NCBI GenBank assembly: GCA_029098225.1
Contig: JAQXNX010000019.1
Coordinates: 1-37,069, forward strand
Reading direction: 5' to 3'
From: Spirochaetales bacterium
GTDB taxonomy: Bacteria > Spirochaetota > Spirochaetia > Treponematales > Treponemataceae
Length of the DNA: 37,069 nt
Positions 25,486 through 32,832 of this stretch are shown piece by piece. Both the position numbers and the translations under genes were made by a program. The stretch's first letter is position 1; each line of letters begins with the position of its first letter. The notes below the pieces were generated by a model. It searched no databases and had not been told where the DNA came from. It saw only the letters and a program-made list of their open reading frames with translations.

Positions 25486-26919
25486 ATGTTTCCACCTTAT
25501 CCACAAGAAACAGCATATCATTACTGTATGGAACTTATTTCACAAATAGAAAAAGGAAATATTGTTCTAAAAAGAATTTCACAGGAAAGTGAAGAACGAA
25601 AAAATCTTGGAGTAATGCTTGGCTGTCTTGTCGGATACGAAGCTAAGTCTAAAAAAAGAATAATTATTTATGCTGTCAGCGGAAACAGATACATTCTGAA
25701 AAAACGACTTTCTGAACCAGAAGGAATCTGTAAATATATTATTGCACCTCCCATTGTTTCTTATAAAAAAGCACAAAGCGCACTGAAAAAAAATGATAAA
25801 CAAATCCACCTGCTCTCTGATCAAATCAATAAACTAAAAGAATTATCAGAAACAAAACAGAATATAAATTCAATTAACGACACAGTTCAGCAAGCCTCAA
25901 TAAATAAAAACTCCAATAAAGCATTAGAGCTTACAGCTCTGGAAATAAAACGTACAAAACTAACAGATGAATCCTTGCAAAAAATATTCAATCTTTTTAA
26001 TTTCTATAAATATGACGGGAAAAAAATCAAACTTCAAAAAATAATAAGTGAACACAATGGTAAACTTCCTCCTACAGGAACTGGAGAGTGCTGCGCTCCA
26101 AAGCTGTTAAATTTTGCCTTTAAAAATAATATAAAAATTATAAGTATGACAGAGCTGTATTATGGAAACTCAAAAAATAAAGCTTCGCTTACAGCCTACC
26201 CTCCCTGCGATGAACGCTGCGGATATATTCTGCCATTCATCTTAGGACTAGAAATTCTTTATAAAGATAATGATATCGTTGTTGCTGTAAAGCCTTCTGG
26301 TCTTCTTTCTGTTCCAGGAAAAAAAGAAAAAGACTGTGCAGAAAGCCGTATAAAAAAACTATATGCTGATTTTATAGAACAAGGAATGGAAGAAATTGCA
26401 GCACACCGCCTTGATATGGAAACCTCGGGCATAATGATTTTTGCTTTAAATAAATTTGCTCTGGAAAATCTTCATAAACAGTTCAGAGAAAAACTGGTTC
26501 AAAAAGAATATGTAGCTTTACTGGATGGAATTCTCTATGGAAAAAATGAAGGCTGTGTTCAATTAAAAACCCGTCTGGACACAGAGAACAGACCTTATCA
26601 GATATATGATGAAATAAATGGAAAAAATGGAATAACCGAATGGAAAAAAATCGGAATAGAAACTTTAAGTTTCAAAAATGAAAAAAATCAGATAATCAAA
26701 AAGAAGGTTACAAGAATTGCATTTTATCCCAAAACAGGTAGAACGCACCAGTTAAGACTTGCAAGCGCAGATGAACATGGATTAAATATTCCGATTGTTG
26801 GAGACAGTTTATATGGAAAAAAAGATGCACCAAGATTATATCTTCACGCAAAGAAAATTACTTTTTTTCATCCTGTAAGCAACAGAAAAATGACCTTTGA
26901 ATCTAAAGAACCATATTAA
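25486..26919 (+). CDS. RluA-family pseudouridine synthase with long N-terminal extension
   Basis: 477 residues. The C-terminal half (about 258-477) is an RluA-type pseudouridine synthase, with catalytic Asp in AAHRLDMETSG and the later KTGRTHQLRLA and IPIVGDSLYG. The first 255 residues are an extension with a lysine-rich coiled-coil stretch and then GTGECCAPKLLNFAFKN and a four-cysteine set (CDERC region with the earlier CC). A similar GECCAPKLL-type front part occurs, from memory, in other long RluA-like proteins. There is no S4 domain. Target uridine unknown. Last gene of the run; a hairpin follows. Confidence 0.88.
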   Translation: MFPPYPQETAYHYCMELISQIEKGNIVLKRISQESEERKNLGVMLGCLVGYEAKSKKRIIIYAVSGNRYILKKRLSEPEGICKYIIAPPIVSYKKAQSALKKNDKQIHLLSDQINKLKELSETKQNINSINDTVQQASINKNSNKALELTALEIKRTKLTDESLQKIFNLFNFYKYDGKKIKLQKIISEHNGKLPPTGTGECCAPKLLNFAFKNNIKIISMTELYYGNSKNKASLTAYPPCDERCGYILPFILGLEILYKDNDIVVAVKPSGLLSVPGKKEKDCAESRIKKLYADFIEQGMEEIAAHRLDMETSGIMIFALNKFALENLHKQFREKLVQKEYVALLDGILYGKNEGCVQLKTRLDTENRPYQIYDEINGKNGITEWKKIGIETLSFKNEKNQIIKKKVTRIAFYPKTGRTHQLRLASADEHGLNIPIVGDSLYGKKDAPRLYLHAKKITFFHPVSNRKMTFESKEPY

Positions 26920-26952
26920 AAATAATTTCACCGGCTCACGAGCCCTAATCAA

Positions 26953-26999
26953 AATCAAACAATGTCGTAAACGCCATTGTTTGATTCACGCATTTTTTT
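26953..26999 (+). terminator. Probable terminator after the his-def-aro-rpiA-rluA run
   Basis: Perfect 12-bp inverted repeat AATCAAACAATG (26953-26964) and CATTGTTTGATT (26975-26986) around a 10-base loop, with seven T residues at 26993-26999. The T run is 6 bases from the stem and the stem is A/T-rich, so efficiency is uncertain. Confidence 0.6.
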
Positions 27000-27060
27000 G
27001 CTTCGCAAAAAAAGTGCTCAAAAAAAAAGACTGCCGGAAAGGAGGAAAAACGGCAGTCTT
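26993..27060. repeat. Second copy of the terminator-palindrome module
   Basis: T7GC (26993-27001), TTC, GCA7 (27005-27013), GTGCTC, nine A residues (27020-27028), then AAGACTGCCG (27027-27036) pairing with CGGCAGTCTT (27051-27060) around a 14-base loop holding GGAGG. Read on the minus strand this is a strong hairpin followed by nine T residues, as at the tRNA-Leu terminator (14263-14316). No minus-strand gene that would need it is visible. The rest of the gap to 27175 is A/T-rich; it holds AGGAGG at 27071-27076 with no ORF after it. Confidence 0.7.
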
Positions 27061-27175
27061 AAAAATCTTTAGGAGGTTCGATTACAGTTTAATTGCGCTT
27101 TACTGTATCTATATAAACAACAAAATATGAATAATAAGGTTACAAAAATATATAGAATTTTTATAAATTCTAACA

Positions 27176-27181
27176 TATAAT
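27176..27181 (+). promoter_or_regulatory. -10 box of the penicillin-binding protein gene
   Basis: TATAAT 8 nt before the GTG at 27190, so the transcript would start within a base or two of that codon. No good -35 is seen. Confidence 0.45.
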
Positions 27182-27189
27182 ATATACGG

Positions 27190-29112
27190 GTGGAAATTTT
27201 GCAAACAAATAATTTTTTTAAACCTAAACAGACAATTTTCTTTTTTATATGCTGTGCGGCTTTATTTATTACGCTTATAATAGGTTATGCCAGACTGGCA
27301 ATGGAAGAAGTTACGCCCATTGCACAAAAAAAAGAAAAAGTTGAACGAGGTTCTATTGTAGATCGTTCAGGATTTCCCCTTGCAGTTCAGACAAATTTCT
27401 ATCATGTTGGCGTTTCGGTAAAAAATCTACGCGATAATCAGAAATTACGGGAACGCTTCTCTAAAGATATAGCTCCCCTGCTTGGCATGGATGAACAATA
27501 CATTCTTGACCTTATAACTAATGCAAAGTCTTTTGTTTATTTAAAGAAAAAAATAGATCAGAACTCTTATGAATCCGTTAAACAAATGACAGAAAAAAAC
27601 GGTTATAATTTTGTAAGCTATGAACAGATTCAGGGAAGGAGTTATCCTAATCATGCGCTGGCATCTCAGCTAATCGGATTTATGGGAGACGAAGGTGAAG
27701 GTTTAGCAGGAATAGAATTTTCCATGCAGGATATTTTATCTCCAACTCAGAAAAATAATTCAGAAACTGAAAAATCAGAATCAGAAAGCAACCAGGATGC
27801 AAACCGTGGCAGAAATATTTATTTAACTATTGATGCGAATCTTCAATACAAGCTTGAACAGATTGCACAAAAAACAATGGAAGAAACTCAAGCCGAAGCT
27901 ATGATGCTCATTGCAGCAGATTCTCAAACTGGAGAAATTCTTTCTTACATCAGTTATCCTTCTGTAGATTTAAATGAATATTCATTTGCTAACGAAAAAG
28001 AAAAAATAGACCGGCCAGCAATGGAAGCCTATGAGCCGGGTTCAGTATTTAAAATTTTTACAGTTGGAATAGTATACGATGAGCACGGAATTTCTCCAAA
28101 TGAAACCTTTGTTTGCAACGGAATGTACGAAAAAAAGCTTTCCAGTGGAGAAACAATCAGAATAAAATGTCTTGAACACCATGGAAGCGGAACTGCAAAA
28201 GATGCATTGCGATTCTCCTGCAACGATATGATTGGACAGATTAGTGACAGGATTTCTGAAGAACGTTTCATAGAAAGAATAAGACTCTTAGGTTTTGGCC
28301 AGAAAACCGGCGTTGAACTTCCGGGCGAAACTGTAGGAACTGTAAGAGATATGAATAGCCCTTACTGGTCAGCTCGTTCTAAGCCGACAATTGCAATTGG
28401 TCAGGAAATTCAGGTATCTGCTTTACAAATGGTTCAGGCAGCGACTTCTATAGCAAATGGTGGTATTCCTGTAAAACTAACGTTCGTTCATAAAATAACA
28501 AATAAAGACGGATCAGTTTATTTTGAACATACTCCTGAATATAAAGACAGAGTTTTTTCTAAAACAACCTCTGACTACATTTTAAGCTGTATGGAAACCA
28601 CAGCGAAAACAGGAACAGGAAGCAGAGCTAATTTACGAGATGTTAATATTGGTGTAAAAACCGGAACTGCACAGATATATGATTCAGTTACAAAATCATA
28701 CAGCGACACAGATTTTATTTCCAGCTGTATGGCAATATTCCCGATTGATGAACCGGAAATCATTCTTTACATTGTTGTAGAAAAAGCAAAAGGCGAAACA
28801 TACGGAGGAAGAATTGTTGCCCCTGTAATTGGAGAAGCTGCTGATGCAATTATTGACCATTTAGGAATGAGTCGTGGAGGAGCCGCTTCGCTTGAGCATA
28901 CAGGAGTTGTTACATTCTCTCATACAGAACCATTAAAAATTGGTGCAACAGTACCAGATTTTACCGGAAAGTCAAAAAAGGATTTATTGCCATTACTTGA
29001 AAGAACCGATATTCAACTTAACATAAACGGAAGTGGATGGGTTACAAGCCAGAGTCCAGAACCTGGCGAAATTATTACGGAGAATATGGTAATTGAACTC
29101 AATCTGGAATAA
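27190..29112 (+). CDS. Class B penicillin-binding protein (FtsI/PBP2-like) with one PASTA domain
   Basis: 640 residues. A transpeptidase that cross-links peptidoglycan during septum or wall growth. Short cytoplasmic start, one membrane helix (about 14-33), the dimerisation domain with ERGSIVDRSG, then the transpeptidase domain: S285-V-F-K288, S343-C-N345, K490-T-G492. One PASTA domain lies at about 583-640 (VPDFTGKSKKDLLPLLE). Such a C-terminal PASTA favours an FtsI/SpoVD-like role over PBP2. The start is uncertain: GTG 27190 lies 8 nt after the -10; TTG 27199 is in frame with GGGTGG in front. No mraW, ftsL or mur genes adjoin it. Confidence 0.9.
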   Translation: MEILQTNNFFKPKQTIFFFICCAALFITLIIGYARLAMEEVTPIAQKKEKVERGSIVDRSGFPLAVQTNFYHVGVSVKNLRDNQKLRERFSKDIAPLLGMDEQYILDLITNAKSFVYLKKKIDQNSYESVKQMTEKNGYNFVSYEQIQGRSYPNHALASQLIGFMGDEGEGLAGIEFSMQDILSPTQKNNSETEKSESESNQDANRGRNIYLTIDANLQYKLEQIAQKTMEETQAEAMMLIAADSQTGEILSYISYPSVDLNEYSFANEKEKIDRPAMEAYEPGSVFKIFTVGIVYDEHGISPNETFVCNGMYEKKLSSGETIRIKCLEHHGSGTAKDALRFSCNDMIGQISDRISEERFIERIRLLGFGQKTGVELPGETVGTVRDMNSPYWSARSKPTIAIGQEIQVSALQMVQAATSIANGGIPVKLTFVHKITNKDGSVYFEHTPEYKDRVFSKTTSDYILSCMETTAKTGTGSRANLRDVNIGVKTGTAQIYDSVTKSYSDTDFISSCMAIFPIDEPEIILYIVVEKAKGETYGGRIVAPVIGEAADAIIDHLGMSRGGAASLEHTGVVTFSHTEPLKIGATVPDFTGKSKKDLLPLLERTDIQLNINGSGWVTSQSPEPGEIITENMVIELNLE

Positions 29113-30712
29113 TAATTTTTCTGCATTTCAAAATCGTTTTCCACAACTAACAAAAATGCTTTCTGAGCAGAATCATTTTTTTTCTTATAAAGCAAATCCA
29201 TTTTCTATAGAAAATCCGCCGGATTTCTGGACTTTGCAAAACGCAAAAAATGGCGAGCTGACAGCCATAGAAAATTCATCAAAGAAATATCTTCATTCCT
29301 CATATAATCCAACGAGAGAAGCTTCATCCTTAATTCAAAATAAAGAGCTTAATGAAAAATCAACAACAATATTTTTTGGAATAGGACTCGGCTACCATAT
29401 AGTTGAATGGTCAAAAGCATTTTCTTCTTCAGATAAAAAACTTGTAATTATAGAACCAGATTTGAATCATCTTATAGCAGCAATGTGTTATACAGATCTA
29501 ACATCTGTTTTTAAAATTCAAAAACTGGTTATAGCAGTGTGCTGCCCTGAAGAACAGATTATTCATTTAATAGAAGATTCTAATAAAATAAATGTAGGAA
29601 ATTCAGGTGTAACAGATTCTTTTATTTTTGAAAATCAATCATTTGTTAGTCATGCCGAACAATATTTTAAAAATGTAAAAGCCATCATCCAGAGAAACAA
29701 AAGAAAAAATGAAATAAATGCTGCTACACTAAAAAAGTTTGGAAAGCTTTGGTGTAAGAACAGTCTAAATAATATTCATTATCTTTCTGAACTTGATTAT
29801 ATTTCCAGTCTGAAGAAAGCAGAGCTTCCATTTTTAATAATTGGTGCAGGTCCAACGCTTTCTCAGTCGCTCCCCTATTTACATCAGTTAAAAAATAAAA
29901 TGATAATTGTCTGCGTAGAAACAGCACTGCACTCACTCCTAAAAATAAATTTGCAGCCAGACTTTATAATACTTACAGATCCTCAATACTGGGCTTATCG
30001 ACATATTGCAGCACTTAAGTCACCAGAAAGTTATTTAATAACAGAAGTAACAGCATATCCGGCTGTTTTTAGATTTAATTGTAAAAAAATTCTTTTATGT
30101 GCATCGCAATTTCCTGTAGGTCAGTATTTTGAAAAAAAACTGAATTTGAATTTGGGTGATTTAGGTACAGGAGGCTCTGTAATTTGTTCAGCCTGGAATT
30201 TTGCATATTTTTGCGGAGCAAAAAAAATTTATACAGCCGGGATGGATATGGGTTTTCCGGAAAATCAGACACATATAAAAGGAAGTTCCTTTGAACAGAC
30301 AATTCACACAGTTTCTACAAAACTAAAAAGCGCAGAACAATTTACATCTTCTTCAATCTGCAATGCAAATGCTCAGGAAGCAAAAAATTATTCAGGCAAA
30401 AAAATTATTACAGACTCACGAATGAAAATGTTTGCCTGGTGGCTTGAAGCAAGACTTGCAGCCTGCCCGGATTCAAAAACCTATTCACTTTCTTCACAAT
30501 CACTTTTTATTCCGGGAATTTCAGCAATTAATCCAAAAGAACTTTTAACACTTCCAGATATTCAAAATAAAGATATGTATCTTCAGCTGAGCAACACAAA
30601 AAATAATTCTAAGCAAGCCTCAGAACTTTCTGAGCAGATTAATGAACTTCTAAAATCTTTTCCACAAAATGAATTTCTGGAGGAATTTCCTTTTCTTTCT
30701 GAATACCTATAA
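29093..30712 (+). CDS. DUF115 / Maf-like protein (6-hydroxymethylpterin pyrophosphokinase MptE-like)
   Basis: 539 residues. The DUF115 core starts near residue 245 with LIIGAGPTLSQSLPYL and continues with KINLQPDFIILTDPQYW and GTGGSVICSAWNFAYFCGAKKIYTAGMDMGF. Bacterial members include the motility accessory factors (Maf) that glycosylate flagellins with nonulosonic acids; archaeal members are MptE. In a spirochete a role in periplasmic flagellin or surface glycosylation is plausible but not shown. The N-terminal part also has a nucleotide-binding look (TIFFGIGLGYHIVEW, KLVIIEPD). The start is TTG, overlapping the previous gene by 20 bp, with ACGGAG upstream; the ATG at 29156 is an alternative. 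Confidence 0.8.
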   Translation: MNSIWNNNFSAFQNRFPQLTKMLSEQNHFFSYKANPFSIENPPDFWTLQNAKNGELTAIENSSKKYLHSSYNPTREASSLIQNKELNEKSTTIFFGIGLGYHIVEWSKAFSSSDKKLVIIEPDLNHLIAAMCYTDLTSVFKIQKLVIAVCCPEEQIIHLIEDSNKINVGNSGVTDSFIFENQSFVSHAEQYFKNVKAIIQRNKRKNEINAATLKKFGKLWCKNSLNNIHYLSELDYISSLKKAELPFLIIGAGPTLSQSLPYLHQLKNKMIIVCVETALHSLLKINLQPDFIILTDPQYWAYRHIAALKSPESYLITEVTAYPAVFRFNCKKILLCASQFPVGQYFEKKLNLNLGDLGTGGSVICSAWNFAYFCGAKKIYTAGMDMGFPENQTHIKGSSFEQTIHTVSTKLKSAEQFTSSSICNANAQEAKNYSGKKIITDSRMKMFAWWLEARLAACPDSKTYSLSSQSLFIPGISAINPKELLTLPDIQNKDMYLQLSNTKNNSKQASELSEQINELLKSFPQNEFLEEFPFLSEYL

Positions 30713-30788
30713 TTGAAACCTCTTCTGTTTTTTTAGCGCGCGTGAACATGAATTCCCGACTAACTTAATAACACATGTGCCCGAAAAA

Positions 30789-31805
30789 TCAATTTATTTT
30801 TAACTGATAAATAAATCCGACAGACCACAAAAATCTTGAAACTCCGGAATTACCAATATTAACCTTCCAGCTTCCAGGAATAACAGTCCCATTAGATGTT
30901 ATATAAGCTTGAGAAGCCGAGCCCCTTACAAACTTCAGATAATGGATATATCCTGTAATACCTGCACTATGAGAAGGCTCATTCTTTTTACGAGTTCCAA
31001 AATCGTACATAATAATCTGTTTCATTTCTAAAGAAACAGTTGGATTCATCTGATCATAAAAAAGAAGTCCCCGCTGATAATGATAATCCAGATCATTAAT
31101 AAAAAACAAATATGGACTAAGTCTGTAAGAAGACTCTATGGAAAAATGAGGAATTGAATTTACCAGAATATTAAATCCAAGCATTAATGCATTCGATTCC
31201 TGCTTATATTTTAAGCCATGCCCACTTATGTAAATTCTCTCGCGATTATTTTCTTTATATTCTAGATAACCGTTTTGAGAATCCATTTCCACAAAATCAT
31301 AATGATAGCCGACAAAAGGAGAAAGAATAATTTCATATGGAAGATAAAAATTTGCACCGGCAAAAATAGAAACATCATTATATCGTTGAATTACATTTGT
31401 ATGCTTTGAATAATTAGTAACTTCTGTATGAGGATCATTCTGCCAGTCTTTTCTTGTATAATTAAGCCAGTCATAATCTTCTATATAATCATTAGAATTA
31501 GGAATCCCCATTTTTCCATCAAAATTTAAAAAGCCATAGCGAAATACAGTTGCTTTTAAATCCATCGAAATAACAGGCATTGCTTTTATATGCCAGTCAA
31601 GCCGACTCACAATATCATCAGTATTACCACAAAGAGGATCAATTACATATTCTTTTATATCCCCAGTCATAAAAGAAACATCTGGCCTTATAGATAAAGA
31701 AAAAAAAGTTTTCTTTTCTTCCTTAACATCAGCTTCTTCTGATTGAGAAAAAATATAGAAAGAAAAAAAACAAATTGCTATACAAACAAAAAATAAACGT
31801 TTCAT
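30789..31805 (-). CDS. Omptin-like outer-membrane protease
   Basis: 338 residues. Signal peptide of about 20 residues (MKRLFFVCIAICFFSFYIFS), then a Tyr/Phe-rich beta-barrel. The wording follows omptins (OmpT, Pla): GDIKEYV like GKTKERV, SRLDWHIK like SQLDWKFN, and EDYDWLNYTRKDW like DQDWMDSSNPGTW. The catalytic pairs are present: D110-Y-D112 (OmpT D83/D85) and D240-Y-H242 (OmpT D210/H212), and their spacing, 130 residues, is close to 127 in OmpT. The last residues (GFIYQLKIN) suit a barrel C-terminus. Omptins need lipopolysaccharide in enterobacteria; treponemes lack classical LPS, so cofactor use would differ. It lies 6 bp after the rluA gene with little Shine-Dalgarno. Confidence 0.78.
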   Translation of the reverse strand: MKRLFFVCIAICFFSFYIFSQSEEADVKEEKKTFFSLSIRPDVSFMTGDIKEYVIDPLCGNTDDIVSRLDWHIKAMPVISMDLKATVFRYGFLNFDGKMGIPNSNDYIEDYDWLNYTRKDWQNDPHTEVTNYSKHTNVIQRYNDVSIFAGANFYLPYEIILSPFVGYHYDFVEMDSQNGYLEYKENNRERIYISGHGLKYKQESNALMLGFNILVNSIPHFSIESSYRLSPYLFFINDLDYHYQRGLLFYDQMNPTVSLEMKQIIMYDFGTRKKNEPSHSAGITGYIHYLKFVRGSASQAYITSNGTVIPGSWKVNIGNSGVSRFLWSVGFIYQLKIN

Positions 31806-31811
31806 TTTTTA

Positions 31812-32567
31812 TTATTCAAAATCTAAAGGATTTTCACCAAAAACCTTTTCCAGTTGCCTGCGAGTTGCTTCCATATCCTTTGGATACGGAGCCGTAAAGC
31901 AAACCTCTTCGCCGGAAGAAGGATGTTTAAATTCAATTTTATACGCATGAAGAGCAAGTCGATTCAAAAGAGGCCTTTCCTCAAATTCATCACCATTCCA
32001 TTTTTTCTTAAAATTACTTAGTTTTACAGGCTGAAGATTTCCACCATAAAGAGGATCGCAGACTATAGAAAAACCATTGCTTGCAAGATGTACCCTAATT
32101 TGATGAGTTCGGCCGGTAAGAGGTTTAGCAATAATCCAGGAATAAGGCCCACAATTTGCGGCTACATAAAATTCTGTAATACTCTTTTTTCCAAATTTTT
32201 TATTAACAACAGTTCTATGCTTAGAATCTCCATCAGGCATAAGAGGCAGATCTACAACCAGCTCCTTCCATAAAGGATGACCATGGACCAGAGCATGATA
32301 AGTTTTTTTTACATCACGCTTCTCAAACTGCATCGAAAGATTTCTTTGTGCTTCCGGAGTGCGGGCATAAACAATCAGACCGGAAGTATCCTTATCAATT
32401 CTATGAACAGCGTATAATTTTCCAAATTCTTTTTCGGCAAGAAAGTCAAGGCGAGGAGCATTTTCGTCGTACCGATCGGCAGCAATCAAAATTCCACTGC
32501 GCTTATTTAATACAACAAAATCTTTATCTTCAAAAATTACACTGTAATCGTTGTTCTTAATTGCCAT
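31812..32567 (-). CDS. RluA-family 23S rRNA/tRNA pseudouridine synthase
   Basis: 251 residues from the ATG at 32567. Catalytic Asp in AVHRIDKDTSGLIVYAR, followed by RTVVNKKFGKKSITEF and PLTGRTHQIRVHLASNGFSIVCDPLYGG, all standard for the family. No S4 domain, so RluA/RluC-short type; which uridine it modifies cannot be told. A longer frame to 32621 is rejected because it would cover the -10 box (TATAAT ends 6 nt before this ATG) and adds non-conserved residues. It is co-directional with, and 6 bp from, the omptin-like gene. Confidence 0.92.
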   Translation of the reverse strand: MAIKNNDYSVIFEDKDFVVLNKRSGILIAADRYDENAPRLDFLAEKEFGKLYAVHRIDKDTSGLIVYARTPEAQRNLSMQFEKRDVKKTYHALVHGHPLWKELVVDLPLMPDGDSKHRTVVNKKFGKKSITEFYVAANCGPYSWIIAKPLTGRTHQIRVHLASNGFSIVCDPLYGGNLQPVKLSNFKKKWNGDEFEERPLLNRLALHAYKIEFKHPSSGEEVCFTAPYPKDMEATRRQLEKVFGENPLDFE

Positions 32568-32573
32568 AAATTT

Positions 32574-32602
32574 ATTATAACAAATTCTGCCTTTTATGTC
32601 TT
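32574..32602 (-). promoter_or_regulatory. Promoter of the rluA-omptin unit (leaderless geometry)
   Basis: Minus strand AAGACA (32602-32597, four of six), 17 bp, perfect TATAAT (32579-32574), then 6 nt to the ATG at 32567. Repeat B begins only 2 bp upstream of the -35. Confidence 0.7.
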
Positions 32603-32604
32603 GT

Positions 32605-32707
32605 GGCGGTCCCGGCCGCAAGACGGCCGGTCGCTACTTCCGCAGTTGCGCTAACGCTCCAGCCAGCAAAAGCTGGCCGGCTTTGCCGCTGCTCCAATCG
32701 CTACCGC
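32605..32707 (-). repeat. Structured GTAGCG repeat, copy B
   Basis: G/C-rich island of about 103 bp in A/T-rich DNA. On the minus strand it starts GCGGTAGCGAT and ends GGGACCGCC, like copy A at 36458-36554. It holds two hairpins: GCCAGC/GCTGGC (32662-32667 and 32672-32677) and CCGGCCG/CGGCCGG (32612-32618 and 32624-32630). GTAGCG occurs twice, the second just before the last hairpin. The stems differ in sequence from those of copy A, but both copies remain self-complementary. It lies between the divergent rluA and msp-like genes. Confidence 0.8.
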
Positions 32708-32803
32708 GTTAAAACCCTATACATTTATATAGAAAAAGCAAATATAAATTTTTGTTATAAGTTCATAAAATCCCGGTTTTTACCCCCTGTTAACCAGCAC
32801 TAA

Positions 32804-32822
32804 CCTCCGAAAAAAAGGGAGG
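32804..32822 (+). promoter_or_regulatory. Hairpin covering the Shine-Dalgarno of the msp-like gene
   Basis: CCTCC (32804-32808) is complementary to GGAGG (32818-32822), the ribosome binding site 10 nt before the ATG, with a 9-base A-rich loop. The 5' arm imitates the anti-Shine-Dalgarno of 16S rRNA, so the fold would hide the site. Regulation is inference; a 5-bp stem is weak. Confidence 0.5.
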
Positions 32823-32832
32823 ATTTTTTCAA

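Noticed and set aside
26897..27130. 77-codon plus-strand ORF between the rluA-like and penicillin-binding protein genes
   Set aside because: It overlaps the rluA-like 3' end and runs straight through the terminator hairpin and the A-run palindrome. It has no ribosome site, and its composition simply mirrors the repeats.
32458..32708. GTAGCG repeat as an integron attC site
   Set aside because: Treponemes can carry integrons, but the required GTTRRRY and RYYYAAC ends with matching inner boxes are not at the ends of either copy, and no cassette array or integrase is present.
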